A DNA stretch of 64,000 bases, from positions 496,001 through 560,000 of the forward strand of contig NZ_WTYI01000001.1 of NCBI RefSeq assembly GCF_009827445.1, written 5' to 3'. Position 1 is the stretch's first letter; the number at the start of each line of letters is the position of its first letter. This stretch comes from Qipengyuania aquimaris. Lineage in GTDB: Bacteria; Pseudomonadota; Alphaproteobacteria; Sphingomonadales; Sphingomonadaceae. The notes beneath the pieces were generated by a model. The model had not been told where the DNA came from. It searched no databases and was given only the letters and a program-made list of their open reading frames with translations. The position numbers and the translations under genes are program-made. Below are positions 33,821-42,524 of the stretch, piece after piece.

Positions 33821-34803
33821 CGACCTCCATCCTGCTTCTGCTGCTCGGTTTCGCCCTTTTGGTAGGCGGAGGCGAATTGCTCGTCCGCGGCGCGTCGCGC
33901 CTGGCGGAAGAGATGGGCCTGTCGCCCATGCTGGTCGGCCTTGTGATCGTCGGGCTGGGAACATCCACGCCGGAACTCGCGGCAAGCGTCCAGGCAGCGC
34001 TTGCCGGATCGCCCGGTATCGCGCTCGGCAATATCGTCGGGTCCAACCTCGCGAACACACTGCTCATTCTTGGAGCGGCGGCGCTCATTTCGCCGATCGC
34101 CGTGCGCGGCAGCGTGCTGTGGCGCGACGGTGTGGTCGGTTTGGCCGGGGTTGTCGTCCTATTGCTCGCGGGCAACTCCATCGGACTGGACCGGGTTGCA
34201 GGCACAGGAATGCTGCTGGCACTCACCGCCTATATCGCATTCGCTTACCATCAGGAGCGGACGGGACACCAGCTACAGGCGGCAAGCCAGAGGACCGCCG
34301 CCGCGGAACACGCCGATCCGGGACTGCACGATCACCCGCGGCCCGACCGCAAGGGGCTGGTAAAATCAGTCGCCTTCTTCCTCGTCGGGATTGTCCTGAT
34401 CGTCGCCGGCGGCACGGTCCTCGTCGATGGAGCCATTGAAATCGCTAGCGCGCTGGGAGTTTCCGATACGGCCATCGGATTGACGGTGGTAGCTGCCGGG
34501 ACATCGGCGCCGGAACTCGCCACCACGATCATCGCTGCGTTGCGCAAGGAAAGCGACATTGCGCTCGGCAATGTGCTTGGCTCGAACATCTACAACATCT
34601 TCTTCATCGGCGGGGTGACGGGACTCGTCGCACCGGGCCCGATACCGAACAGCATCCTGACGGGCGACCTTTACATCCTGTTGCTGGCAGCTATCGCAGC
34701 AATCGTGTTTTCATGGACGGGCGGTCGGCTTGGGAGGCGTGAGGGCGGCCTGCTGCTGGCGGCCTATGTCGGGTTTCTGGCCTACACCGTCAGCGCGATC
34801 TGA
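33817..34803 (+). CDS. Calcium/sodium antiporter family protein (YrbG-like)
   Basis: 328 residues from GTG 33817 (in the pgi stop overlap). Two inverted CaCA repeats are clear: first GLGTSTPELAASVQAALAG with GNIVGSNLANTLLILG, second AAGTSAPELATTIIAALRK with GNVLGSNIYNIFFIGG. These carry the ion-binding G-S-N and T-S-x-P-E-L motifs of K+-independent Ca/Na exchangers in the inner membrane. Ten or so membrane segments with a soluble loop in the middle (about 145-185). Substrate specificity is not proven. Confidence 0.9.
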   Translation: MTTSILLLLLGFALLVGGGELLVRGASRLAEEMGLSPMLVGLVIVGLGTSTPELAASVQAALAGSPGIALGNIVGSNLANTLLILGAAALISPIAVRGSVLWRDGVVGLAGVVVLLLAGNSIGLDRVAGTGMLLALTAYIAFAYHQERTGHQLQAASQRTAAAEHADPGLHDHPRPDRKGLVKSVAFFLVGIVLIVAGGTVLVDGAIEIASALGVSDTAIGLTVVAAGTSAPELATTIIAALRKESDIALGNVLGSNIYNIFFIGGVTGLVAPGPIPNSILTGDLYILLLAAIAAIVFSWTGGRLGRREGGLLLAAYVGFLAYTVSAI

Positions 34804-34942
34804 CGTAAGTTTGATTGACTTTGTGCGGCGCAGCATCCACATGAGGGCCATCGAAGCGCGCTAGCCAGCGTGAAGCGGCGATTTGAGAGACATTCATCGC
34901 CCCGGCCGCGCCTCGGTCTTTTTCCAATGACTTCCCTTTTCA

Positions 34943-34964
34943 CGCGGGTCGTTTGACACCCGCG
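34943..34964 (+). repeat. Perfect inverted repeat upstream of the DEAD-box helicase
   Basis: CGCGGGT (34943-34949) pairs with ACCCGCG (34958-34964) around an 8-base loop that contains part of a TTGACA. No T-run follows, so it is not a terminator. Confidence 0.5.
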
Positions 34965-34993
34965 CCGCGCGACCAATCGGTCTGCGCGCCGCA

Positions 34994-34999
34994 TATAAT
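34994..34999 (+). promoter_or_regulatory. Perfect TATAAT ten bases before the helicase ATG
   Basis: The hexamer TATAAT ends 10 bases before ATG 35010. No ribosome site lies between, and the matching -35 is weak (GACCAA at 17-base spacing). If used, the transcript would start within a few bases of the ATG. Confidence 0.35.
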
Positions 35000-35009
35000 G
35001 CGAGTACTC

Positions 35010-36401
35010 ATGACAAAATTCACCGATCTCGGCCTTTCCCAGCCCGTTCTCCAGGCGCTGGACCTTAAAGGCTATTCCGAGCCGACGCCGATCCAGGCAC
35101 AGGCCATTCCGCCCGTTTTGGAAGGCCGCGACCTGATGGGCATCGCCCAGACCGGCACCGGCAAGACCGCAGCTTTCATGCTCCCGAGCATCGACCGGCT
35201 GCGGGATGCTGAAAACCAGACGCCGTTCAAATCCTGCCGCATGCTGGTGCTTGCGCCGACACGCGAACTGGCCGGACAGATCGCCGACAGTGCCAAGGAC
35301 TACGGTGCGCTGGCCGGCCTGAAGGTCCATTCGATTGTCGGCGGCACATCGGTCAACAAGGACCGTAACAAGCTGCACCGCGGCACCGACATTCTTGTCG
35401 CCACTCCGGGCCGCCTGCTCGACCTGATCGATCAGAAGGCATTTAAGCTCGACGGCGTCGAAATCCTCGTCCTCGACGAAGCGGACCAGATGCTGGACCT
35501 CGGCTTTATCCATGCGCTTCGCCGGATCAGCCAGTTGGTGCCGGAAGATCGCCAGACGCTGTTCTTCTCGGCCACCATGCCCAAGCAGATTCAGGAACTT
35601 GTCGGCAAGTACTGCCGCAATCCGGTCAAGGTCAGCGTAACGCCCGAAAGCACGACGGCAGAACGCATCGACCAATATCTCTTCATGGTCCAGCAGGATG
35701 AAAAGCAGACGCTGCTGGAAATGGTCCTGTCGGAACGCCACAAGGTACCCGGCAAGTTCGAACGCGTTCTCATCTTCGCTCGCACCAAGCACGGTTGCGA
35801 CCGAATCGTGAAGAAGCTTGGCCAGGCCGGCATTCCCGCCAACGCCATCCACGGCAACAAGAGCCAGCCGCAGCGCGAACGCGCGCTCGACGAATTCAAG
35901 CGCGCCAAGACGCCGATCCTCATCGCGACCGACGTCGCTGCACGCGGGATCGACATTCCGGGCGTGAGCCATGTGATCAATTACGAGCTGCCCAACGTGC
36001 CGGAGCAATACGTCCACCGCATCGGCCGTACCGCGCGTGCAGGCCGCGACGGCGTGGCGATCGCCTTTTGCGCCGAGGACGAACGCGATTACCTCAAGGA
36101 CATTCGCAAGAAGACCGACGCCGAGTTCGAGCGGCTGCCGCTCCCTGACAACTTCCGCGCTGTCGTCGAAGGCGTCGGGCCGACCAAGCGCGCGGCCCCC
36201 GGGCAGCGTATGGCGAAGCCCAAGGTTCGCCCGACCGGCAATGCTGCTGCCAAAAAGCCGAAGCCCAAGAACAAGCATCCCAACCGGGCCGGTGCGCCCA
36301 AGCGCGATGGTGCGCCGGGCGGAGGCAAGCCGCGTGGTGGCCGCCCCGGCGGAAATCGCAATCGCAACCGTAACCGCAACCGATCGCACGGCGTAAGTTA
36401 A
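35010..36401 (+). CDS. DEAD-box ATP-dependent RNA helicase
   Basis: 463 residues from ATG 35010 (MTKFTDLGLSQPVLQAL, the usual RhlE-like start). All motifs are present: Q motif PTPIQAQAIPPVL, AQTGTGKTAA, PTRELAGQ, LDEADQMLD, SAT, and HRIGRTARAGRDGVA. The C-terminal tail (about 390-463) is Lys/Arg/Gly/Asn-rich and disordered-looking. It probably remodels ribosomal or mRNA structure, with a role in cold adaptation suggested by homologues. An upstream ATG at 34998 is in frame. The 206-base upstream region has an inverted repeat and an isolated TATAAT. Confidence 0.93.
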   Translation: MTKFTDLGLSQPVLQALDLKGYSEPTPIQAQAIPPVLEGRDLMGIAQTGTGKTAAFMLPSIDRLRDAENQTPFKSCRMLVLAPTRELAGQIADSAKDYGALAGLKVHSIVGGTSVNKDRNKLHRGTDILVATPGRLLDLIDQKAFKLDGVEILVLDEADQMLDLGFIHALRRISQLVPEDRQTLFFSATMPKQIQELVGKYCRNPVKVSVTPESTTAERIDQYLFMVQQDEKQTLLEMVLSERHKVPGKFERVLIFARTKHGCDRIVKKLGQAGIPANAIHGNKSQPQRERALDEFKRAKTPILIATDVAARGIDIPGVSHVINYELPNVPEQYVHRIGRTARAGRDGVAIAFCAEDERDYLKDIRKKTDAEFERLPLPDNFRAVVEGVGPTKRAAPGQRMAKPKVRPTGNAAAKKPKPKNKHPNRAGAPKRDGAPGGGKPRGGRPGGNRNRNRNRNRSHGVS

Positions 36402-36465
36402 CTCGGAACTTGCCATCACGCTCACTGTTGGCGAGAGACACGCGCAAAGCTGACAGGAGCGCCGG

Positions 36466-37821
36466 ATGGCCGATACCGAATACGATTACGACCTCTTCAC
36501 CATCGGCGCGGGCTCCGGCGGGGTGCGTGCCAGCCGCGTGTCGGCAGCACATGGCGCCAAGGTCGCGATCGCCGAGGAACACCGGGTCGGCGGGACCTGC
36601 GTCATTCGCGGCTGCGTCCCGAAGAAGATGCTCGTCTACGGCGCGCATTTTGCCGAAGACCTCGAGGACTGCCAGAAATTCGGATGGGAGATCGAAGGGA
36701 AAAAGTTCGACTGGAAGACCCTGCGCGACAATGTTCTGGCCGATGTCGACAGGCTTGAGGGTGCTTATACCGAAACGCTCGATAACCACGATGTCACGAT
36801 CTTCCACGAACGTGCGGAAATCACCGGTCCGCATGAGATTACCCTCGCAAGCGGTAAGAAGGTCACTGCGAAGTATATCCTGATTGCGACAGGAGCCCGT
36901 CCGCGCATGCCCGAATGCCAGGGCGCGGAGCATGCCATCAGTTCGAACGAGGCATTCCATCTCGATGAATTGCCGAAGAAGGTGATCATTGCTGGCGGCG
37001 GTTACATCGCCAATGAATTCGCCGGTATCTTCAACGAATTCGGCAGCAAGGTCGACATCGTCAATCGCGGCGACAGGCTGCTGCGCAGCTATGACGAAGC
37101 CGTTCGCGACCGCTTGCTACAGATCTCGACGATGAAAGGGATTAGCTTCCGCTTCAACACGACCTTCGAATACATCAAGCCATGCGAAGACGGCGGCTAT
37201 TTCGTCAAACTTTCCGACTGCGAGGAAGAGCACGCGGACCTCGTCATGTTTGCGGTCGGCCGGCTTCCGAATACCGAGGGTCTGGGTCTCGACGCAGCAG
37301 GTGTCGAGCTTGGTGACGGCGGCGAGATCAAGGTCGACCGGTTCAGCAAGACCAATGTCGATCACATCTATGCCGTGGGCGACGTTACCGATCGCGTCCA
37401 GTTGACGCCGGTAGCCATTCGCGAAGGTCAGGCATTTGCCGACACCGTTTTCGGAGGCGGAGATCCGGTTGCGGTCGACCATAGCTGCATCCCCAGCGCC
37501 GTCTTCAGCCATCCGCCGATTGCGGCAGTCGGCATGACCGAGGGTGAGGCGAAAAACCAGCTGGGCTCGGTCAAGGTCTACCTCTCCGACTTCCGCCCGA
37601 TGAAGAACGTACTCGCCGGTCGCAACGAGCGCAGCCTCATGAAGATGATCTGCGATGGCGACAGCGGGAAGATCGTCGGCATTCACATGATCGCACCCGA
37701 GGCGCCCGAAATGATGCAGGCGGCAGCGATCGCGGTGAAGGCTGGTCTGACGAAGGCGGATTTCGACGCGACCACGGCAATCCATCCGACCATGGCGGAA
37801 GAGCTTGTCCTGATGCGCTGA
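36466..37821 (+). CDS. gor: Glutathione-disulfide reductase
   Basis: 451 residues. FAD-binding TIGAGSGGVRASRVSAAHG, the redox disulfide motif GGTCVIRGCVPKKM, NAD(P)H-binding AGGGYIANEFAGIFNEFG and the C-terminal active-site TTAIHPTMAEELVLM (His-Glu pair) identify this class I flavoprotein reductase. It keeps glutathione reduced with NADPH. A weak ribosome site precedes the ATG. The stop is followed by a lipoprotein gene after 46 bases. Confidence 0.95.
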   Translation: MADTEYDYDLFTIGAGSGGVRASRVSAAHGAKVAIAEEHRVGGTCVIRGCVPKKMLVYGAHFAEDLEDCQKFGWEIEGKKFDWKTLRDNVLADVDRLEGAYTETLDNHDVTIFHERAEITGPHEITLASGKKVTAKYILIATGARPRMPECQGAEHAISSNEAFHLDELPKKVIIAGGGYIANEFAGIFNEFGSKVDIVNRGDRLLRSYDEAVRDRLLQISTMKGISFRFNTTFEYIKPCEDGGYFVKLSDCEEEHADLVMFAVGRLPNTEGLGLDAAGVELGDGGEIKVDRFSKTNVDHIYAVGDVTDRVQLTPVAIREGQAFADTVFGGGDPVAVDHSCIPSAVFSHPPIAAVGMTEGEAKNQLGSVKVYLSDFRPMKNVLAGRNERSLMKMICDGDSGKIVGIHMIAPEAPEMMQAAAIAVKAGLTKADFDATTAIHPTMAEELVLMR

Positions 37822-37867
37822 TCCTGCGTTCAGCCGGGTGTCAGCCAAGCCTGAGCAGGATTGCGTG

Positions 37868-38716
37868 ATGCGATATCTGCTCCCCCTTGCTGTAATGCTG
37901 GGCGCTTGTGCACCTGCGCAGGATGACAGCTCCAGCGCAACCGCCGATCGCGAATACGCGACGCAAGTGGAGGCTCCGACGCCCGATTACGCGATGCTCG
38001 TGAAGCAAACGCGGTTGGAAGGCGAAAGTTATGTCCGCCGCGACGCGACCGGGCCGATGCCGCCAGACGCGAAGGCTGTCGGGCAAAGCTGGTTCGAACG
38101 ACTCGAAGCCGAAAACCTGCTCCTTGGCGCTGGGTTCGACGGAAAAGGACCTAGCGGCGCGGTCACGCATCTCGATGTCGGCATGACCGAGAGCGAGTTC
38201 CGGTCGTGGACCACGCAAAACGGGTTGGATGTTCCCACCCATATCTCCTGGTCGTTTGTCCCTCCGATGAACCTGCCTGCGGTGTCCGAAGCGGCAAGCG
38301 AGGGCATCCGCGTATGGCCGGCATCCTCGGCGCGTACGGGCGCGCAAAACGAAGCGCTGCTGGCTGGCCGGGTGGAATTGCGCGACGGCTGTTTCTGGGC
38401 AACCGAAGGTGAGGGGGAGGCCGACAAGCTGGCTTTCTTCCATGCCGAGATCGGCCTCGATCGCGATAGCGAAGGGTATTACATCCTCGTCGATCGCGTT
38501 GGGGGGCAGACAAGAGCGCGGCTCGGCGAAGCGATGAGTTGGGGCGGCCCTCCCACGGCGTACATCGCGCCGGAAGCCGAACGTGACTTGCGCGCTGCTT
38601 GCGGCGATGCCCCGATCCTCGTTGTCGGTTCACCCGAGAGCAGCGAACGCTTTCTGACCAGTTACCCCCATCTGAGGAACCCCGTGGCCCCACCACCGCC
38701 GCCCGGCGCAGACTAG
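37868..38716 (+). CDS. Hypothetical lipoprotein with proline-rich end, 282 aa
   Basis: From ATG 37868 the start MRYLLPLAVMLGACA has lipobox LGAC; an earlier start at 37838 adds ten residues. The mature protein has a GESYVRRDATGPMPPDAKA segment, an FVPPMNLPAVSEAASEGIRV block and ends with a proline-rich NPVAPPPPPGAD. No domain is recognised. Expected to be a periplasmic or outer-membrane lipoprotein; in a plus-strand run between gor and tspO. Confidence 0.75.
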   Translation: MRYLLPLAVMLGACAPAQDDSSSATADREYATQVEAPTPDYAMLVKQTRLEGESYVRRDATGPMPPDAKAVGQSWFERLEAENLLLGAGFDGKGPSGAVTHLDVGMTESEFRSWTTQNGLDVPTHISWSFVPPMNLPAVSEAASEGIRVWPASSARTGAQNEALLAGRVELRDGCFWATEGEGEADKLAFFHAEIGLDRDSEGYYILVDRVGGQTRARLGEAMSWGGPPTAYIAPEAERDLRAACGDAPILVVGSPESSERFLTSYPHLRNPVAPPPPPGAD

Positions 38717-38735
38717 GGCGCCGCCAGCTAGGAAA

Positions 38736-38805
38736 CCCAGCACGATCCCTCGAACCGTCCCGATCCGGCATGGTTCGGTGCCCCATGTTGCCAGCCGGTG
38801 CTGGG
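38736..38805 (+). promoter_or_regulatory. Possible structured leader before tspO
   Basis: CCCAGCAC (38736-38743) pairs with GTGCTGGG (38798-38805), enclosing an inner pair CGAACC/GGTTCG (38751-38756 and 38772-38777). The tspO ATG is at 38849. Chance pairing in GC-rich DNA is possible. Confidence 0.25.
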
Positions 38806-38848
38806 GTGGTCACAAGGTAAACAAACGAATCGCCTGTGGGGGTTTTCG

Positions 38849-39403
38849 ATGAACGTATTGGCTTCGCGCGGACAATTGCGCGCAAGTTTCATTCGCTGGG
38901 CGCTGTTCACGGTGCCGCTGTGCGTATTGCTCGGTTTCCTTTCCGGCCAGCTTGGCGGGCCCGACAGCTACTGGTTCCAGGCGCTCGAAAAGCCCGGCAT
39001 TTATCCGCCGCCTGCAGCCTTCGGCATCGTCTGGACCATCCTTTACGTGATGATCGGCCTTGCGGTCGCGCTCGTCTGCGCTGCGTGGGGTGCGCGCGGG
39101 CGCGGTATCGCGTTAACGGCCTTCGTCGTACATTTCCTGCTTAACCTGGCTTGGACGCCGGTGTTCTTCGGTATGAAGGAGCTCACCTTTGCCCTCGCGG
39201 TATTGATCGCGATCGATGTCACGCTGCTGGTGGTAATCGCCCTGTTCTGGAAGGTCCGGCAGTTGGCGGCGATTCTGCTGCTGCCTTATCTTGCATGGGT
39301 GCTGTTCGCGACCGTTCTCAACTGGCAATTCTTGCAGCTCAATCCCGACGCTGATGGCGGCACGGTTGCGGGCGGTTCGGAGCGTGTGCGCATCGGCAAT
39401 TGA
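38849..39403 (+). CDS. tspO: TspO/MBR family protein
   Basis: 184 residues from ATG 38849, with GTGGGGG upstream; the open frame from 38798 is not supported. Five membrane helices. The TspO signature is SYWFQALEKPGIYPPPAAFG with IVWTILYVMIGLA and NLAWTPVFFG. TspO proteins are outer-membrane or inner-membrane tryptophan-rich sensors that bind porphyrins and are regulated by light or oxygen in phototrophic alphaproteobacteria. ALAS (hemA) is also in this window but not adjacent. A C-terminal extension of about 20 residues is unusual for the family. Confidence 0.9.
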   Translation: MNVLASRGQLRASFIRWALFTVPLCVLLGFLSGQLGGPDSYWFQALEKPGIYPPPAAFGIVWTILYVMIGLAVALVCAAWGARGRGIALTAFVVHFLLNLAWTPVFFGMKELTFALAVLIAIDVTLLVVIALFWKVRQLAAILLLPYLAWVLFATVLNWQFLQLNPDADGGTVAGGSERVRIGN

Positions 39404-39434
39404 AGCGCGACCCATTCACGCCTAGATAGCTGTC

Positions 39435-39680
39435 ATGCAGAGCCAGAACCCCATGATCGCCGACTTCGTCAAACTCGCCAATTCGGCGGCAGGCACGCTT
39501 GCGGGCATGACCCGAGAAGCGCGCGAAAGCGCGCGTGAACGCGCCAAGGAAGCATTCGGCGGAATGGATTTCGTGACGCGCGAAGAGTTCGACACGGTCA
39601 AGGCTATGGCCGCCCGTGCCCGTGAAGAATGCGACAAGCTGGCAGAGCGCATCGCCGCGCTCGAAGCCAAGCACAAGTGA
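39435..39680 (+). CDS. ubiK: UbiK/BMFP family accessory protein
   Basis: 81 residues. The pattern MIADFVKLANSAAGTLAGM, EARESARERAKEAFGGMDFV, then a coiled coil ending in ERIAALEAKHK fits the BMFP (DUF526) family; UbiK assists UbiJ/UbiI in ubiquinone synthesis in proteobacteria. The C-terminal part is a predicted trimeric coiled coil. It is 32 bases upstream of recO, with a small hairpin between them. Confidence 0.85.
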   Translation: MQSQNPMIADFVKLANSAAGTLAGMTREARESARERAKEAFGGMDFVTREEFDTVKAMAARAREECDKLAERIAALEAKHK

Positions 39681-39686
39681 CGCTTG

Positions 39687-39706
39687 CCCCTGCCTTGGGG
39701 TAGGGG
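39687..39706 (+). promoter_or_regulatory. Hairpin covering the recO ribosome site region
   Basis: CCCCTGCC (39687-39694) pairs with GGTAGGGG (39699-39706), one G-U pair included, and a 4-base loop. The 3' arm overlaps the AGGGG that could act as the recO ribosome site before ATG 39713. May limit recO translation unless ribosomes come from ubiK. Confidence 0.3.
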
Positions 39707-39712
39707 ACCAGG

Positions 39713-40312
39713 ATGCACCTTTCCGCGCCAGCGATAGTAATTGCCGCCCGTCCGCACGGCGAGACGGCGGTTATCGCGCGCTTGCTGACCGAAGAAAGCG
39801 GCGTGATTGCCGCCTATGTAGCTGGTGGACGGGGGCGACAGCTGCGCCCCGTGGTCATTCCGGGAAACCTCGTCGAAGCGGAAATACGCGCGAAGTCCGA
39901 TAGCCAGTTGCCGTTTGCCCGGCTGGAGCTGGCGCAGAGCCGCGGCCCCTGGCTGACCGAGCCGCTTCCGGCATCGGCGATCGCCTGGACCTGCGCCTTG
40001 ACGGCGTCGGCCCTGCCTGAACGCAATCCCTATCCAAGCCTCTACAATGCGCTCACCGCGCTGCTCGACGCGGTCTGCAACGCCCCGTCCGCACGCGGCT
40101 GGGTGCCTGCGCTGGCGAGCTATGAAGTGCTTCTTTTGCGGGAGCTCGGCTATGGCGGGCAGCGACCCGAGATAGCGGGGCTTGGCGAGGCCTTGGAAAT
40201 TCTCGACCGTTCGGAGGGCCTCATAGCGCGCTATCTCCTTGCCGACACACGCGCCGACGTTCTAGCCGCTAGGACTGTACTGAGGCAGCGTCTGGGACGG
40301 ATCGAAACATGA
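39713..40312 (+). CDS. recO: DNA repair protein RecO
   Basis: 199 residues, shorter than the E. coli protein (about 240) but usual for this group. An N-terminal OB-fold part ([37 protein letters not shown]) and a C-terminal helical part with [15 protein letters not shown]. RecO loads RecA on SSB-coated gaps together with RecR. The last bases overlap the leuB ATG (ATGA). Confidence 0.9.
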   Translation: MHLSAPAIVIAARPHGETAVIARLLTEESGVIAAYVAGGRGRQLRPVVIPGNLVEAEIRAKSDSQLPFARLELAQSRGPWLTEPLPASAIAWTCALTASALPERNPYPSLYNALTALLDAVCNAPSARGWVPALASYEVLLLRELGYGGQRPEIAGLGEALEILDRSEGLIARYLLADTRADVLAARTVLRQRLGRIET

Positions 40313-41376
40313 AGATTGCGGTATTGCCGGGTGACGGCATCGGGCCCGAAGTCACGCGTGAAGCGCTCAAGGTGCTCGATGCGCTGGCGCTGCCGCAGCT
40401 CACCCTGTTCGAAGGAGACGTGGGCGGCATTGCCTACAAGCGTCATGGTCATCCCCTTCCCGCCGAAACGCTGGAAATGGCACGTGCCGCGGACGCCGTC
40501 CTCTTCGGAGCCGTCGGCGATCCGGAATGCGACACGCTCCCGCGCGAGTATCGTCCCGAACAGGCGATCCTTGGCTTGCGGAGCGAACTCGGGCTGTTTG
40601 CCAATCTGCGCCCTGCCGCCGGATTTCCGGGTCTCGAGGACCTGTCCCCGCTCAAGCCCGAACTGGCGCGCGGCATCGATCTTCTTGTGGTGCGCGAGCT
40701 GAACGGCGACGTCTATTTCGGCGACAAGGGGGAGCGTGACAGCGCAGGCGGCAGGGAAGGCTGGGACGACATGTCCTATAACGAAGCCGAAGTCCGGCGC
40801 ATCGCCCACAGCGCATTTCGCGCCGCGCAGAAACGCCGCAAGAAACTAACCAGCGTCGACAAGGCTAACGTGCTCGAAACCAGCCGGATCTGGCGTGAAA
40901 CCGTCATCGAACTGGCTGGCGAGTATCCGGATGTCGAGCTCGACCATATGTATGTCGACAATGCCGCGATGCAGCTGGTGCGCAGCCCGGGCCAGTTCGA
41001 CGTGATCGTCACCGGTAACCTTTTCGGCGATATCCTGTCAGACCAGGCCAGCGCCTGCGTCGGGTCGATCGGATTGCTCGCCAGCGCCAGCCTAGGCGAA
41101 CGCACGACCGAATTCGGTACGTTCGGCCTCTACGAGCCGATCCATGGCAGCGCTCCGGATATCGCAGGTCAGGGCAAGGCCAATCCGGTCGCCGCGATCC
41201 TGAGCCTCGCCATGCTACTGCGCCATTCGCTTGGCCGCGATGCGGATGCGAACCGGATCGAGCGCGCAGTTGCTGCCAGCCTTTCCAGCGAAATTCGCGG
41301 TGCAGACCTCGGCGGTAGCGCGAGCACGCAGGAGATCGGCGATGCCATCTTGAGGCATCTGCAAGCAATCGCTTGA
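40309..41376 (+). CDS. leuB: 3-isopropylmalate dehydrogenase
   Basis: 355 residues. [20 protein letters not shown], the NAD-contacting [15 protein letters not shown] loop, [17 protein letters not shown], the metal-binding [27 protein letters not shown] and the terminal [19 protein letters not shown] are all typical. It converts 3-isopropylmalate to 4-methyl-2-oxopentanoate in leucine synthesis. Overlaps recO by ATGA; no other leu gene is adjacent. Confidence 0.97.
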   Translation: MKIAVLPGDGIGPEVTREALKVLDALALPQLTLFEGDVGGIAYKRHGHPLPAETLEMARAADAVLFGAVGDPECDTLPREYRPEQAILGLRSELGLFANLRPAAGFPGLEDLSPLKPELARGIDLLVVRELNGDVYFGDKGERDSAGGREGWDDMSYNEAEVRRIAHSAFRAAQKRRKKLTSVDKANVLETSRIWRETVIELAGEYPDVELDHMYVDNAAMQLVRSPGQFDVIVTGNLFGDILSDQASACVGSIGLLASASLGERTTEFGTFGLYEPIHGSAPDIAGQGKANPVAAILSLAMLLRHSLGRDADANRIERAVAASLSSEIRGADLGGSASTQEIGDAILRHLQAIA

Positions 41377-41407
41377 GAATTGCCGCACCCTCCGCAAGGG
41401 TCGCGTC

Positions 41408-42520
41408 ATGAACCCGACCGGACCCCAAGGCAGTCTTCAGCTGGCGATCATCCTGCCGACGCTGAACGAGCGCGACAATCTCGCCCCGCTTGTCGAGCGG
41501 ATCGACCGGGCCCTTGGTGAGACCGGGTGGGAAGTCCTGGTTGTCGATGACAATTCGTCGGACGGCACTGCCGAAGAAGCTCGTAGGCTGGCGCGGACGG
41601 ACCACCGCGTTCGGGTCATCCAGCGCATTGGTCGACGGGGCCTTTCAAGCGCTGCGATAGAGGGCTTCTGCGCGACTGCCGCGCCTTACTGCGCGGTAAT
41701 GGATGCCGATCACCAGCACGATCCCAAGCTGCTTGCCCCGATGCTCGAAGCGGTGCGATCGGGCAGGGCGCAAGTCGCCGTGGCAAGCCGGTTTGCCAAG
41801 GGCGCAAACACTGATGAATGGGGCCGTCCGGACCGGGTGCAGCTTTCCAATGTCGCTAACGCCTTGGCGCGTAAACTGACCGGCGTGAAGCTGACCGATC
41901 CGATGAGCGGATATTTCCTCGTGCCGACCGAGACTGCGCTCAAACTGGTGCCTGGGTTGTCAGGTATCGGTTTCAAGATCCTGTTGGACCTGCTGGCAAC
42001 CTCCGAGGAACCGCTCAAGGTCGCGGAATTCCCGCTGGATTTCGCCGCCCGCCGCTCCGGAGAAAGCAAGCTCGACCGGGCGATCGCTCTCGATTTTCTT
42101 GCCGGCCTCTACGACAAGATTTTCGGCAAGTTCATTCCGACGCGTTTCGCCCTTTTCGGGACAGTGGGCGCTCTCGGCGTGCTGGTCCACATGGCGATCC
42201 TTTACCTGTTCCTGCTACTCGCCGGAGCGAACTTCGCATGGAGCCAGGCGATCGCCACGCTAGGCGCGATGACCTTCAATTTCTGGCTCAACAATTTCCT
42301 CACTTATCGGGACCGGCGCATCAAGAAGGCGAGCGAGCTCCTGCGCGGCTGGGCAAGCTTCGTGGCGGCATGTTCGGTCGGGGCAGTGGCAAACGTGGCC
42401 ATTGCGACAATGCTCTTCCAGCGCGGTTTCCACGAAATGCTGGCGGCCTTGATCGGCATAGCGATCGCATCGGTCTGGAATTACGCCTTGTCGAGCCGCT
42501 TCGTATGGGGCCGCTTTTAG
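41408..42520 (+). CDS. Glycosyltransferase family 2 fused to a GtrA-like domain
   Basis: 370 residues. The N-terminal GT-A domain (about 10-230) has LPTLNERDNLAPLVERI, VDDNSSDGTAEEARRLA and the DXD-containing MDADHQHDP, like dolichol-phosphate mannosyltransferases. A GtrA-type four-helix membrane domain follows (from about residue 238, FALFGTVGALGVLVHMAIL). This fusion is seen in lipid-linked sugar synthesis, with the sugar passed across the membrane. It converges on a PMT-type glycosyltransferase (4 bases between stops), which may use the lipid-linked sugar it makes. Confidence 0.9.
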   Translation: MNPTGPQGSLQLAIILPTLNERDNLAPLVERIDRALGETGWEVLVVDDNSSDGTAEEARRLARTDHRVRVIQRIGRRGLSSAAIEGFCATAAPYCAVMDADHQHDPKLLAPMLEAVRSGRAQVAVASRFAKGANTDEWGRPDRVQLSNVANALARKLTGVKLTDPMSGYFLVPTETALKLVPGLSGIGFKILLDLLATSEEPLKVAEFPLDFAARRSGESKLDRAIALDFLAGLYDKIFGKFIPTRFALFGTVGALGVLVHMAILYLFLLLAGANFAWSQAIATLGAMTFNFWLNNFLTYRDRRIKKASELLRGWASFVAACSVGAVANVAIATMLFQRGFHEMLAALIGIAIASVWNYALSSRFVWGRF

Positions 42521-42524
42521 AGCG

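Noticed and set aside
32972..34060. 362-codon minus-strand frame opposite pgi and the Ca/Na antiporter gene
   Set aside because: Antisense to two solid genes and without any motif.
34953..34999. TTGACA (34953-34958) with TATAAT (34994-34999) as a consensus promoter
   Set aside because: The spacing is 35 bases, about twice the allowed 17, and the TTGACA lies in a hairpin loop.
34782..36425. 547-codon open frame on the minus strand opposite the DEAD-box helicase gene
   Set aside because: It lies antisense to a complete helicase with all motifs, has no ribosome site and no recognisable domain; high GC with few stop codons explains it.
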